64,000 nucleotides of DNA from Xenophilus sp003671765 (GCA_051414805.1 CP166702.1:5456001-5520000); one strand, 5' to 3'. Shown: positions 1 through 9,125, numbered from the stretch's first letter. Numbers and translations are program-made. The notes: generated by a model not told the origin, from the sequence alone.

Positions 1-588
1 CGCGAGACCGGCAAGGAAGTGACCGAGAAGCCGGTGATCTTCCTGCGCGTGGCCGACTCGCAGCTGGCCCATGGCGAGGACATCGTGCGGCCCAAGGCCT
101 CCGAGCGCCTGGACTACGAAGGCGAGATCGCCGTCGTCATCGGCAAGGCCGGCCGCCACATCAGCGAGGCGGATTCCTGGTCGCACATCGCCGGCTACAG
201 CTGCTACAACGACGGCAGCGTGCGCGACTGGCAGCTGCACACCTCGCAGTGGGCGCCGGGCAAGAACTTCTGGAAGACGGGCGCCTTCGGTCCCTGGATG
301 GTCACCGCCGACGAGATCGCGCCCGACCAGAAAATGACGCTCGTCACCCGCCTCAATGGCCAGGAGATGCAGCGCGCCACCACCGACATGATGGTGCACA
401 GCATCCCGCGCCAGATCGCCTACATCTCCGCCTTCATCCCGCTGGAGCCGGGCGACGTGATCGTCACCGGCACGCCCGGCGGCGTGGGCAACAAGCGCAC
501 CCCGCCCGTGTTCATGAAACCCGGCGACGTGTGCGAGATCGAGGTCGACGCCATCGGCGTGCTTAGCAACGGCATCCGCGACGAGTGA
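1..588 (+). CDS. Fumarylacetoacetate hydrolase family protein (5' end outside window)
   Basis: The reading frame is open from base 1, so the N-terminus lies upstream of the window. The visible C-terminal ~195 residues carry the FAH fold signature: an acidic YEGEIAVVIG segment (metal-binding Glu), SVRDWQ with its Asp, and the closing VIVTGTPGGVG loop. Family members are Mg/Mn-dependent hydrolases or decarboxylases acting on acylpyruvates or dienoate acids from aromatic breakdown. The substrate cannot be read from sequence. A metallo-hydrolase gene follows 62 bases later on the same strand. A GTG at position 19 exists but sits inside the conserved fold, so it is not taken as the start. Confidence 0.9.
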   Translation, partial: RETGKEVTEKPVIFLRVADSQLAHGEDIVRPKASERLDYEGEIAVVIGKAGRHISEADSWSHIAGYSCYNDGSVRDWQLHTSQWAPGKNFWKTGAFGPWMVTADEIAPDQKMTLVTRLNGQEMQRATTDMMVHSIPRQIAYISAFIPLEPGDVIVTGTPGGVGNKRTPPVFMKPGDVCEIEVDAIGVLSNGIRDE

Positions 589-650
589 GGGCTGCGCGCG
601 GTCGTGCCGGTCGCGACAATGGCCGGCTTCGATCCCCGCAAGCCCTTGCC

Positions 651-1289
651 ATGCTGAAGTACCAGACCGTTCCCGTCACCCCCTTCCAGCAGAACTGCTC
701 CATCCTCTGGTGCGACCGGACGATGAAGGCCGCCGTGGTCGATCCCGGCGGCGAGCTTGACCGGCTGATCGCCGCGGCGCAGGCGCTGGGCGTGTCGCTC
801 GAGCAGATCTGGCTCACGCACGCCCACATCGACCACGCGGGCGGCACCGGCGAGCTGGCGCGGCGGCTCGCGCTGCCGATCGTCGGCCCGCATCCGGGCG
901 ACCAGTTCTGGATCGACGGCCTGGTGCAGCAGAGCGCCATGTTCGGCTTCCCGCCGGCCGAGCCCTTCACGCCCACGCGCTGGCTGCACGACGGCGACAC
1001 CGTCACCCTGGGCGAAGAGACGCTCACGGTGCGCCACTGCCCGGGCCACACGCCGGGCCACGTGGTCTTCCATTCGGCGACGGCCGGGCGCGCCTTCGTC
1101 GGCGACGTGCTGTTCTCCGGCAGCATCGGGCGCACGGACTTTCCGGGCGGCAACCACGAGCAGCTGATCGCCAGCATCACCGAGCGGCTCTGGCCCATGG
1201 GCGACGCGACCGTGTTCATCCCCGGCCACGGGCCCGAGAGCAGCTTCGGGCGCGAGCGGCGCAGCAATCCCTACGTGGCGGGGACCTGA
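651..1289 (+). CDS. MBL-fold metallo-hydrolase (glyoxalase II-like)
   Basis: A 212-residue cytosolic metallo-beta-lactamase-fold hydrolase. The metal-binding motif HAHIDH lies near residue 60, followed by the second-metal histidine in HCPGHTPGH and the Asp/His of FVGDVLF and PGHGPES. Small proteins of this size are usually annotated as hydroxyacylglutathione-hydrolase-like or persulfide-dioxygenase-like, and the sequence alone does not decide between them. The ATG at 651 begins the family-typical MLKYQTVPVTPF. In-frame codons upstream back to 585 give an unlikely Arg-rich leader. Confidence 0.9.
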   Translation: MLKYQTVPVTPFQQNCSILWCDRTMKAAVVDPGGELDRLIAAAQALGVSLEQIWLTHAHIDHAGGTGELARRLALPIVGPHPGDQFWIDGLVQQSAMFGFPPAEPFTPTRWLHDGDTVTLGEETLTVRHCPGHTPGHVVFHSATAGRAFVGDVLFSGSIGRTDFPGGNHEQLIASITERLWPMGDATVFIPGHGPESSFGRERRSNPYVAGT

Positions 1290-1377
1290 GCGCCACGGCA
1301 CGAGGTCTTAAGCCAAATCGGGCCACAGCGCCCGACCTGCCTGCGCGAGCAGCTATCGAATCAGTAGCAATCCGACC

Positions 1378-3030
1378 TCAGATGACGCGGAAGTGGTGCG
1401 TCCCGTCGCGCCCCAGCTGCGCAACCAGGCCGAACTCCCAGTCCAGGTAGGCCTGCATGGCCTCGCGCGGCGCGTCGGTGCCCTCGTAGGGGCGGCGGTA
1501 GCGGTCGGTGCGCGGGGTGGCCAGGCGCGCCTCGCCGGCCTCCTCGGGCAGGCCGGCGGCGAACCAGGCGGCGTTGCCGCCGTCGAGCACACGCACCTCG
1601 CGCCCATCACCGTTCGCATCGAGCCACTCGCGCACGTCGTCGGCCGCGTAGCGCGCCAGCAGGCTGCTGCCGCAGGTGAGCACCAGCGTGTCGGTGCGCG
1701 GCAGACGCGCCAGCGCCTGCGGCAGCTGGGCCCGCACCGCGAACCAGGCGCCGGGGATGTGGCGCTTGACGTAGTTCGCGCTGGCGCCGACGTCGACCAG
1801 CACCGCGTCCCCCGCCTTCAGAAGTGCGGCAAGCGCGGCCGGCGCGATGCCGTCCACGGCATGCCGGTGAGGCGGCAGTTCGGCGGCGGGCACACCGGCC
1901 TCGCCGAGCTCGGCCGGGGCTTGCAGCACGTGCACATCCCAGCCCATCTGGGCCAGCCACGAGGCGGTCATGGGTGCGCGCACGCCGTCGCCCTCGTCGG
2001 ACAGCACGATGCGCGCGCCGCGCACCGGCACGTGGTGGTCGGTCTCCTGCACCAGCTGGCCGCCGGGCGCGCTGGCGAAGCCGGGCCGGTGCCCGGCGGC
2101 GTATTCCTCCGGCGTGCGCACGTCGAAGCGGTACACGGTGCGGCCGGGCTCGCGCAAGGCGGCCAGCGCATCCGCATCGAGCCAGCGCACGCCGGCGCGC
2201 TCGGCCACGCGGCGGGCGTCGGCCTGCGCCTGCGCGCGCACGGCCGGGTCCACGTCCGGCGGCGCGCGGCGGTCGGCGCCGTGGTCCAGCGCCTGGCCGG
2301 CCAGCGTCCAGCCGATGGTGCCGTTGCGCAGCGCGGCGATGGGGTTGGGCAGGCCCGCGTTCACCAGCGACTGCGTGCCGATGATGCTGCGCGTGCGGCC
2401 GGCGCAGTTGACGACGATGCGCGTGCGCGGATCGGGCGCCAGCGCACGCGCCCGCAGCACCAGCTCGGCGCCCGGCACGCTGGTGGCGGTGGGGATGCTC
2501 ATCGTCTGGTACTCGTCGAAGCGACGCGCGTCGAGCACCACCACGTCGGCCTTCGCATCGATCAGCGCCTGGACTTCCTCGGCCGGCAGCGAGGGCGTGT
2601 GCCGCTCGTGCTCCACCAGTTCACCGAAGGCCTTGCTGGGCACATTGACGTCGCGGAACAGCTCGCCACCGGCGGCCCGCCAGCCATCCAGCCCGCCTTC
2701 CAGCGCATGCACCTGCGTGTAGCCCAGGCGTTGCAGCACGGCAGCGGCACGCGGCGCGAGGTCTTCGCCCGCGTGCTCGCCGAAGAGCACGATGCGCGTG
2801 TCGCGGCGCGGGATGCGGCGCCAGGCTTCGAGTTCGATGCGCGACAGCGGCAGGTTGGCGGCCCACAGCGGATGGGCCTGCGCGTAGGGGTCTTCCTCGC
2901 GCACGTCGAGCAGCGCGATCTCGGTGTCGCGCGCCAGCAGGTGCGCACGCACCTGGGCAGCGCTCAGGGTGGGCAGATCGGATTTCGCGGCCTGCGAGGC
3001 AGGGCGCGTGGCGAACAGGGTGTCGGTCAT
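1378..3030 (-). CDS. Four-domain rhodanese-like sulfurtransferase
   Basis: A 550-residue protein built of four consecutive rhodanese domains (roughly 22-122, 145-245, 280-372 and 390-495). The active-site cysteine is present only in the second (NCAGRTRS, Cys209) and fourth (TCGSSLLAR, Cys453). Domains one and three lack it. This alternation repeats the inactive-active layout of classical tandem rhodaneses. Such enzymes move sulfane sulfur, for example to cyanide, thiols or sulfite. The start overlaps the cysteine dioxygenase stop by four bases (ATGA), so translation is probably coupled. With the cysteine dioxygenase and sulfonate-type transport genes next to it, a role in oxidising or trafficking sulfur released from organosulfur compounds is inferred. 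Confidence 0.9.
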   Translation of the reverse strand: MTDTLFATRPASQAAKSDLPTLSAAQVRAHLLARDTEIALLDVREEDPYAQAHPLWAANLPLSRIELEAWRRIPRRDTRIVLFGEHAGEDLAPRAAAVLQRLGYTQVHALEGGLDGWRAAGGELFRDVNVPSKAFGELVEHERHTPSLPAEEVQALIDAKADVVVLDARRFDEYQTMSIPTATSVPGAELVLRARALAPDPRTRIVVNCAGRTRSIIGTQSLVNAGLPNPIAALRNGTIGWTLAGQALDHGADRRAPPDVDPAVRAQAQADARRVAERAGVRWLDADALAALREPGRTVYRFDVRTPEEYAAGHRPGFASAPGGQLVQETDHHVPVRGARIVLSDEGDGVRAPMTASWLAQMGWDVHVLQAPAELGEAGVPAAELPPHRHAVDGIAPAALAALLKAGDAVLVDVGASANYVKRHIPGAWFAVRAQLPQALARLPRTDTLVLTCGSSLLARYAADDVREWLDANGDGREVRVLDGGNAAWFAAGLPEEAGEARLATPRTDRYRRPYEGTDAPREAMQAYLDWEFGLVAQLGRDGTHHFRVI

Positions 3031-3623
3031 TCGGCGGCGGACCGCAGCTCGGCGCTGCGGTCCCAGAGATTGGGCAGAAGGGTGTTGGAGTAGCCCGAGA
3101 CGAACAGGCGCCGTCCACCCTCGGGCGGGTAAGTATGGCGCCGCACGGCGCCGATGTTGGCGCCATAGACGTGGATGCTGATCGACACGCGGTCGTCGAA
3201 GGCATTGCGCACGCGGTGCACGTCGCCGATGCGCGGCGACACCGCCTCCACGTCGCCGGGCTGCAGCCGCACGGCCTCGCCCTCGGGCACCCAGGCGCCC
3301 TCGCGCTCCACGTAGCCCTGGCTGAACTCGCTGCCGCGCAGCATGCCGATCAGGCCCCACACCGTGTGGTCGTGCACCGGCGTGGCCTGGCCCGGCCCCC
3401 ACACGAAGCTCACCACAGAGAAGCGCTCGGTCGAATCGGCATGCAGCAGGTATTGCCGGTAGTACTCCGGGTGCGGCTCGGCGAAGGCCTCGGGCAGCCA
3501 GTCGTCGCGCGCGACCAGCGTGCGCAGCAGCGCACCGCCCTGCGCCAGCAGCTGCGGCTCCTCGGGACGGGTGTACAGCAGCAGGCCGAAGGCATGGACG
3601 AACTCGCGCAGCGGCCGCGTCAT
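3027..3623 (-). CDS. Cysteine dioxygenase family protein
   Basis: A 198-residue cupin of the type I cysteine dioxygenase family, which oxidises a thiol (normally L-cysteine) to the sulfinate with O2 and Fe(II). The iron ligands are visible as H84 and H86 in PVHDHTVWG and H136 in GDVHRV. A further conserved histidine is present at 151 (ISIHVYG). The position of the Cys-Tyr cofactor cysteine of mammalian enzymes reads Gly (LRGSEF), as is usual for bacterial members. It overlaps both neighbours by four bases and so is the middle gene of a coupled leftward operon of sulfur genes. Whether the substrate is cysteine or another thiol such as mercaptopropionate is open. Confidence 0.9.
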   Translation of the reverse strand: MTRPLREFVHAFGLLLYTRPEEPQLLAQGGALLRTLVARDDWLPEAFAEPHPEYYRQYLLHADSTERFSVVSFVWGPGQATPVHDHTVWGLIGMLRGSEFSQGYVEREGAWVPEGEAVRLQPGDVEAVSPRIGDVHRVRNAFDDRVSISIHVYGANIGAVRRHTYPPEGGRRLFVSGYSNTLLPNLWDRSAELRSAAE

Positions 3624-4594
3624 GCCGGCCTGCGCCACAGCGTGGCGTCGGTGATGGCGCGCACGTCCACCCGCTGCGGCAGGATGCCGTCGCGTGCGGC
3701 GCGGTCGGCCACGCGCTGCAACGCCGTGACGTCTTCCTCGCTCACCGGCCGGGCCGCGACGGCGGCGTTCGCGGTGATGGCGCGTGCCGACTCGATCGGC
3801 AGGCGCGACAGGCCGGCGTAGACCTGCGCGTAGGCCTCCGGGTGCGCCTGCGCCCATTCGCCGGCGCGTGCCAGCCGGTCCAGGAACTGCACGATCGCGG
3901 CACGCCGCGCCGGGTCGGCCAGGGCCTGCTCGCTGGCGGTGATGAAGCCCAGCGCCGTGTTGATGCCGCGCCCGTCGCGCAGCACGCGGCCGCCGTGCTG
4001 ACGCGCCACCGTGTAGTAGGGGTCGAAGGTGGCCCAGGCCTCGATCTGGCGCGAGGCGAAGGCGGTGGCCGCATCGGTCGGCAGCACGAAGCGCACCGTG
4101 ACTTCGGCGAGCGGCACGCCCGCCTCTTCCAGCGCGCCATAGAGCTGGTACTGCGAGATGCTGCCGCGCGCGGACGAGACGATCACCGTCTTGCCGCGCA
4201 GGTCGGCCACCCGCTGCAGGGCGGAGTCGGGCTGCACCACAATGCCCAGCGACTCGGGCCGGCCGGCGCGCGTGGCGACGATCTTCAGCGGCGTGCGCCC
4301 GACGGCCGCCGCGAGCACCGGCAGGTCGCCGGCGACGGCCGTGTCCACCGCACCGCTGCGCTGCGCCTCGAAGAGCGGTGCCGCGCCCTGGAAGTTGGCC
4401 CAGCGGAAATCGAAGGGCGCGTCCTTCAACGAGCCCGCCGCCTCGAACAGGGCGCTCAAGCCACGCGCCTGGTCGCCGAGCACGAGCGCGGTGCGGGACT
4501 GGGCCTGCACGGTGGGCCACAGCCAGGCGGCCGCAAGCGCCGCACCGCCGTGGAGCCACTGCCGGCGGCTCGACCGCAACAGCACCCCGCTCAT
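3620..4594 (-). CDS. SsuA-like aliphatic sulfonate/taurine-type ABC substrate-binding protein
   Basis: A 324-residue periplasmic binding protein with an N-terminal export signal (Arg-Arg, then GGAALAAAWLWPTVQAQ). The mature part has the NitT/TauT/SsuA pattern: an early GDQARGLSALFEAA, then GDLPVLAAAVG, and WATFDPYYTVA near residue 200. It is clearly paralogous to the binding protein at 12248-13222, with equal length and collinear motifs. The gene overlaps the acyl-CoA-dehydrogenase-like gene upstream and the cysteine dioxygenase downstream by four bases each. It has no permease of its own here and may use the permease and ATPase encoded at 9200-11043. Confidence 0.88.
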   Translation of the reverse strand: MSGVLLRSSRRQWLHGGAALAAAWLWPTVQAQSRTALVLGDQARGLSALFEAAGSLKDAPFDFRWANFQGAAPLFEAQRSGAVDTAVAGDLPVLAAAVGRTPLKIVATRAGRPESLGIVVQPDSALQRVADLRGKTVIVSSARGSISQYQLYGALEEAGVPLAEVTVRFVLPTDAATAFASRQIEAWATFDPYYTVARQHGGRVLRDGRGINTALGFITASEQALADPARRAAIVQFLDRLARAGEWAQAHPEAYAQVYAGLSRLPIESARAITANAAVAARPVSEEDVTALQRVADRAARDGILPQRVDVRAITDATLWRRPA

Positions 4595-5823
4595 GACCTC
4601 ACCTCGGCCAGCGCACGCCGGCCGGCGGCCACCAGCACCGCATCGTTCTGCGGCGTATGGATGCGGCTGCACAGCACGTCGCGGTGGTGGCGCTGCAGGG
4701 GGTTGCGGCGCGACAGGCCGTGGTTGCCGCTCAGCTGCAGCGCGATCTCCACGGCGCGAATCGCCTGGGTGGTCACGCTGTACTTCACCAGGGCACTGTC
4801 GGCCGGCGGCGGCGCGCGGCCGGCGTCGACGTCGGCGGCGAGGGCGTCGAGCTGCACCCGGTTGCTGCGCAGCAGCGCCTCGATCTCGCCGACGGCCTCC
4901 TGCACGCGCGGCAGGCCGGCCAGCGGCGCGCCCAGGCTGCCGGGCGCGCGCGTGCGCAGGAAGTCCAGCAGCCAGTCGCGCGCGGCCTGCGCCACGGCGT
5001 CGTAGAGGCTGCCCAGCAGCGCCACCATCCAGGCCTGTTGGTTCGCATGGGCATCGATGTCGGTCTGGCTGCCCGCGTCCGGGGCCCAGTCGGCCGGCGC
5101 GCGCAGGTCGACGGCGTGCTCGAGCGGGATGCGCACGTCCTCGAACACCGCCTCGTGGCTGCCCGAGGCCCGCAGGCCCAGGTGGTCCCAGCTCTCGATC
5201 ACGCGCAGGCCGGCGGCCTCGCGCGGCACCAGGAACACGCCGGTGCGCGGCGCGGGCTCGTCGGTCCGGCCCCACACGGCGAGCCAGCTCAGGCCCTCGA
5301 TGCCGGTGGTGTAGAGCTTGTGGCCCGAGATCACCCAGGACTCGCCCTCGCGCCGCGCCACCGTGCCCGGCAGGCCGCCGCGCGCCGGCGACCCGAGCGC
5401 CGGCTCCACGCGCAGTGAATTGATGAGCGCTCCATGCGCCACCGCGTCGCGCACCACCTGCTCGGCCAGGTGGCGCGGCCAGCGGCTGCCGGGTCGGGCC
5501 AGGCCCTGGTGCTGCAGGTAGGTCATGACCAGGATGAGCGCGGTGGCCGGCTCGCCACGCGCCACGGCCGTGATCACCGCGCGCGCCTGCGCGAGCGTGG
5601 CGCCGCCGCCGCCCCAGGCGGCCGGCGCCACCAGGGCCACCAGCCCGGCAGCCTGCAGGGCGCGGAAGTTGGCGTGCGGAAAGGCGCCGCTCGCGTCCAG
5701 TTCGTCCGCCGTAGCAGCGAACTCGCGCGTCAGTCGGGCAAGCAGCGCGCGATCCGGCAGCGCCGCGCCGGATGCCGGCGCATGGGTGGACGGGAACGAA
5801 AGGGAATGGGCAAGCACACGCAT
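4591..5823 (-). CDS. Acyl-CoA dehydrogenase-fold flavoenzyme (SfnC/DszC-like)
   Basis: A 410-residue acyl-CoA-dehydrogenase-fold protein. An N-terminal helical domain is followed by the middle-domain signature GHKLYTTG and a DHLGLRASGSHEAVFEDV segment, then a helical C-terminus. Placement beside an SsuD-like monooxygenase, SsuA-like binding proteins and cysteine dioxygenase suggests the branch of this fold that acts as flavin-dependent monooxygenase in sulfone or sulfonate breakdown, rather than a fatty-acid dehydrogenase. That assignment is inference. The ATG at 5823 gives MRVLAHSLSFP. An in-frame upstream ATG exists, but the family start fits 5823. The gene is divergent from the monooxygenase at 5986. 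Confidence 0.85.
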   Translation of the reverse strand: MRVLAHSLSFPSTHAPASGAALPDRALLARLTREFAATADELDASGAFPHANFRALQAAGLVALVAPAAWGGGGATLAQARAVITAVARGEPATALILVMTYLQHQGLARPGSRWPRHLAEQVVRDAVAHGALINSLRVEPALGSPARGGLPGTVARREGESWVISGHKLYTTGIEGLSWLAVWGRTDEPAPRTGVFLVPREAAGLRVIESWDHLGLRASGSHEAVFEDVRIPLEHAVDLRAPADWAPDAGSQTDIDAHANQQAWMVALLGSLYDAVAQAARDWLLDFLRTRAPGSLGAPLAGLPRVQEAVGEIEALLRSNRVQLDALAADVDAGRAPPPADSALVKYSVTTQAIRAVEIALQLSGNHGLSRRNPLQRHHRDVLCSRIHTPQNDAVLVAAGRRALAEVRS

Positions 5824-5985
5824 GCCGCACACCTTAGGCGCCCGGCGCTGCGCAGTGAACGACGCAAGCCGCATATGCAAGCACGTTTTTCTACGTTCAC
5901 GACGGCGGGCGCGGACTTTACGGTGACGCTCCCTTTGCCAGGCGGGCGCCACACGCGCCGGCCCCTCATCCACAAGGAATCAGCA
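5824..5985. promoter_or_regulatory. Divergent promoter region of the organosulfur locus
   Basis: This 162-base gap separates the leftward sulfur operon from the rightward monooxygenase operon, so it should hold back-to-back promoters and the regulator site. It is less GC-rich around 5875-5925 (the run CATATGCAAGCACGTTTTTC). I looked for a sigma-54 -24/-12 element, which related sulfone genes use, and did not see one. The CysB-type regulator at 14616 is the obvious candidate to act here. Confidence 0.5.
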
Positions 5986-7095
5986 ATGAGCCAGAACGAC
6001 GTCGAATTCATCGGCATGATCCAGGGCCAGAAGGTCTCGGAGATCCATGCCCCACGCGGCCCGGTGTTCGACCCCGCGTACGTCCGCGCCTTCGCGCAGG
6101 CCCACGAGGCGGCGGGCTTCGACCGCATCCTGGTGCCGCACCACTCGACCATCCCCGATGCCACGCTCACCGTGGCGCATGCGGCGGCCGTCACCGAGCG
6201 CATCCACTTCATGCTGGCGCACCGGCCGGGCTTCGTCGCGCCCACGCTGGCGGCGCGGCAGTTCGCCACGCTGGACCAGCTCAGCGGCGGGCGCCTGGCG
6301 GTGCACTACATCTCGGGCGGCTCCGACGAGGAGCAGCGCCGCGACGGCGACTGGCTGGACCACGACCAGCGCTACGCCCGCACCGACGAGTACCTGGACG
6401 TGCTGCGCAAGGTCTGGACGGCCGAGAAGCCCTTCGACCACGAAGGTACGCACTACCGCGCGCAGGGCGCCTTCTCCGAGATCAAGCCGCTGCAGACGCA
6501 GGGCGGCAAGCCGCACGTGCCGGTGTACTTCGGCGGCGCGTCCGAAGCCGCCATCCCGGTGGCCGGCAAGCATGCCGACGTGTATGCGCTGTGGGGCGAA
6601 TCGCTCGACCAGGCACGCGAGCTCACGGCCCGCGTGCGCGCCGAGGCGGCCAAGCATGGGCGCAGCGTGCGCTTCTCGGTCTCGTTCCGGCCCATCCTGG
6701 CCGACACCGAGGAAGCCGCCTGGGCGCGGGCCGACCGCATCCTGGAAGAAACGCGCCGCCTGCGCGTGGTGGCCGGCTACGCACGCGGCGGCCCGCAGCA
6801 GAGCGAAGGCGCCCGCCGCCTGCTGGCCGCGGCCGACAAGGGGCCGCGCGTGGACAAGCGCCTGTGGACCGCCATCGCGCAGGAGACGGGCGGCCGCTCC
6901 AACAGCACCGCGCTGGTGGGCACGCCCGAACAGGTGGCCGACGCGCTGCTCGACTACTGGGACCTGGGCGTGAGCACCTTCCTGATCCGCGGCTTCGACC
7001 CGCTGGAGGACGCCACCGACTACGGCCGTGCGCTCATCCCGCGCACCCGCGAGCTGGTCGCCCAGCGCATCGCCGGCCAGCGCCGCGCCGCCTGA
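5986..7095 (+). CDS. LLM-class flavin-dependent monooxygenase (SsuD-like)
   Basis: A 369-residue bacterial-luciferase-like TIM barrel that uses reduced FMN and O2. The segment HYISGGSDEEQRRDGDWL followed by RYARTDEYLDVLRKVW matches the alkanesulfonate monooxygenase branch. SsuD cleaves C-S bonds of alkanesulfonates to give an aldehyde and sulfite. No flavin reductase gene (ssuE-like) is seen nearby, so reduced flavin must come from elsewhere. It is the first gene of a rightward operon that continues with an aldolase and an ABC transporter. The ATG at 5986 is preceded by AAGGAAT. Confidence 0.88.
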   Translation: MSQNDVEFIGMIQGQKVSEIHAPRGPVFDPAYVRAFAQAHEAAGFDRILVPHHSTIPDATLTVAHAAAVTERIHFMLAHRPGFVAPTLAARQFATLDQLSGGRLAVHYISGGSDEEQRRDGDWLDHDQRYARTDEYLDVLRKVWTAEKPFDHEGTHYRAQGAFSEIKPLQTQGGKPHVPVYFGGASEAAIPVAGKHADVYALWGESLDQARELTARVRAEAAKHGRSVRFSVSFRPILADTEEAAWARADRILEETRRLRVVAGYARGGPQQSEGARRLLAAADKGPRVDKRLWTAIAQETGGRSNSTALVGTPEQVADALLDYWDLGVSTFLIRGFDPLEDATDYGRALIPRTRELVAQRIAGQRRAA

Positions 7096-7130
7096 GCCCG
7101 ATGCACCCGCAAGCCCTCCGGAAGACACGC

Positions 7131-7982
7131 ATGAGCGCCATCCTGTCCATCGAACGCCCTGCCAGCGCGCCGCGCGGCCTGCGCGAACGCTTCAACGCCG
7201 CGCCGCGCCAGCACTTCTGGTTCGAGCCACCGCCGGCCCGCCCGAGCGTGGAGGCCGAGCGCCGGCATCGCCAGGAGCGCTTGGCCGGCGCCTTCCGCCT
7301 CTTCGCGCGCTTCGGCTTCGCGCAGGGCCTGGCCGGGCACATCACGGCGCGCGACCCCGAGCTTACCGACCACTTCTGGGTCAACCCGCTGGGCGTGCAC
7401 TTCTCGCGCATCAAGGTGTCGGACCTGCTGCTGGTCAACGCGCGCGGCGAGACGGTGATCGGCCAGCGCCCACTCAACAAGGCCGCCTTCGCGATCCATG
7501 CCGCGATCCACGAGCGCCACCCCGGCGTGGTCGCCGCCGCGCACACGCATTCGACCTTCGGCAAGGCCTTCTCCACACTGGGCCAGCCGCTCGCAACGCT
7601 CACGCAGGACAGCTGCGTGTTCCACGGCGACGTGGCGCTGTTCGACGACTTCACCGGCATGGTGGTCGACACCAGCGAGGGCGATCGCATCGCGCATGCG
7701 CTGGCCAAGGACGACGGCGACGTGGCCAAGGGCGCGATCCTGAAGAACCACGGCATCCTCACCGCAGGGCCCACGGTGGAGGCCGCGGCGTGGTGGTACA
7801 TCGCGCTCGACAACGCCTGCCACACGCAGCTGCTGGCGCAGGCCGCCGGCACGCCCCAGCCCATCGACGAGGCCACGGCCCGCCACACGCACGGCCAGAT
7901 CGGCGGCCCCGAGGGGGCGCTGCATGCCTTCGAGAGCCTGTACGAAGGCCTCGTGCAGGCCGAGCCCGATCTGCTCGATTGA
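7131..7982 (+). CDS. Class II aldolase/adducin family protein
   Basis: A 283-residue zinc-dependent class II aldolase-fold protein. The metal histidines are visible in AAHTHSTFG and the third in KNHGILTAG. The family includes fuculose-phosphate aldolase, ribulose-phosphate epimerase and sulfolactaldehyde-related enzymes, so the reaction is not assignable from sequence. It lies 35 bases after the SsuD-like gene, where it could process a carbon skeleton released by desulfonation (inference). A start at 7101, ten codons earlier, is possible. The ATG at 7131 has a GGAAG ribosome site at good distance. Confidence 0.85.
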   Translation: MSAILSIERPASAPRGLRERFNAAPRQHFWFEPPPARPSVEAERRHRQERLAGAFRLFARFGFAQGLAGHITARDPELTDHFWVNPLGVHFSRIKVSDLLLVNARGETVIGQRPLNKAAFAIHAAIHERHPGVVAAAHTHSTFGKAFSTLGQPLATLTQDSCVFHGDVALFDDFTGMVVDTSEGDRIAHALAKDDGDVAKGAILKNHGILTAGPTVEAAAWWYIALDNACHTQLLAQAAGTPQPIDEATARHTHGQIGGPEGALHAFESLYEGLVQAEPDLLD

Positions 7983-8005
7983 TTCACCCCTCTCGCCCTA
8001 CGACC

Positions 8006-9007
8006 ATGACCCACCCGACCCTCAACCGCCGCGGCGCCCTGCGCCTTGCCGGCGCCGCCGCCACCGTGGCCGCCAGCGGCCTGCTCGCCTCGCGCGCCTG
8101 GTCGCAGCCGCGCAAGCTCACCTTCGCCTGGAACGCCAGCGCCTTCTGCCTGTCGCCGGTGGTGGTGGCACAGGAACGCGGCATCTTCGAGAAGAACGGC
8201 CTGCAGGTCGATCTCATCAACTACACCGGCTCCACCGACCAGCTGCTCGAATCGCTGGCCACGGCCAAGGCCGACGCGGCCGTGGGCATGATCCACCGCT
8301 GGCTCAAGCCGCTGGAGTCGGGCTTCGACGTCAAGATCGTCGGCAGCTCGCACGGCGGCTGCGTGCGGATGGTGGGCGTGAACGAGGCCGGCGTGACCAG
8401 CCTGCAGCAGCTCAAGGGCAAGACCATCGGTGTGTCGGACATCGCCAGCCCCGGCAAGAACTTCTTCTCGATCCTGCTCAAGAAGAACGGCATCGACGCC
8501 GACAAGGACGTGCAGTGGCGCCAGTACCCGGCCGACCTGCTCGACGTGGCGGTGAACAAGGGCGAGATCCAGGCGATTGCCGACGGCGACCCGACGCTCT
8601 ACCTGATCGAGAAGCGCAACAAGGGCCGCTTCACCGAACTCGCGACCAACCTCTCGGGCGAATACAAGGACAAGGTCTGCTGCATCGTCGGCGCGCGCGG
8701 CGAACTGGTGCGCAAGGACAGGCCCACCGTGGCCGCACTCGTGCGGTCGATCGTGCAGGCCTCCGACTACGTGGCCGAGAACCCGAACGAGTCGGCCAAG
8801 CTCTTCGCCAAGTACTCGCCCAAGGTGCCGGTCGAGGACCTGCAGGCGCTGCTGGGCACGCTGACGCACCAGCACCATCCCGTGGGCAGGAACCTGCGCG
8901 ACGAGGTCGAGTTCTACGCCCGCGACTTCCGCTCGGTGGGCGTGCTCAAGTCCTCCACCGACCCGGCGCGCCTCGCGAACCACGTGTCGGTGGACGTGCT
9001 GGCGTGA
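8006..9007 (+). CDS. ABC transporter substrate-binding protein (NitT/TauT type)
   Basis: A 333-residue periplasmic protein with an Arg-Arg signal peptide (LNRRGALRLAGAAATVAASG) ending near SRAWSQP. The mature domain has the NMT1/SsuA-like pattern: VVVAQERGIFEKNGLQVDL, then VGMIHRWLKPLESG, and an inter-domain GKTIGVSDIASPG. It is the binding protein nearest the permease and ATPase genes and probably delivers the imported organosulfur compound to them. It is more distant from the two SsuA-like paralogues in this locus than those are from each other. Confidence 0.88.
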   Translation: MTHPTLNRRGALRLAGAAATVAASGLLASRAWSQPRKLTFAWNASAFCLSPVVVAQERGIFEKNGLQVDLINYTGSTDQLLESLATAKADAAVGMIHRWLKPLESGFDVKIVGSSHGGCVRMVGVNEAGVTSLQQLKGKTIGVSDIASPGKNFFSILLKKNGIDADKDVQWRQYPADLLDVAVNKGEIQAIADGDPTLYLIEKRNKGRFTELATNLSGEYKDKVCCIVGARGELVRKDRPTVAALVRSIVQASDYVAENPNESAKLFAKYSPKVPVEDLQALLGTLTHQHHPVGRNLRDEVEFYARDFRSVGVLKSSTDPARLANHVSVDVLA

Positions 9008-9008
9008 G

Positions 9009-9125
9009 ATGAAACACCCCCCAAGCCGCTTCGCGTCTCCCCCGTCTCTCGCCTTCGGCGGGAGGGGGGCGCACCCAGCGGCCTGGCCAAGCCAGTTCCG
9101 CGGCTGCCCTGAGGGCATCGCTTCG
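9009..9125. repeat. REP-like intergenic repeat, copy 1
   Basis: The segment starting ATGAAACACCCCCCAAGCCG is closely repeated at 62717-62830, where it also follows directly on a gene stop. Both contain a GC-rich inverted core (CTCCCCC ... GGGGGGCGCACCCAG) and a GGTGCCCTGA / CTGCCCTGA tail. It occupies most of the 192-base gap between the binding protein and permease genes of this operon. Confidence 0.7.

Noticed and set aside
5824..5985. Sigma-54 promoter for the organosulfur operons
   Set aside because: No TGGCAC-N5-TTGC-like -24/-12 element was found on either strand by eye.
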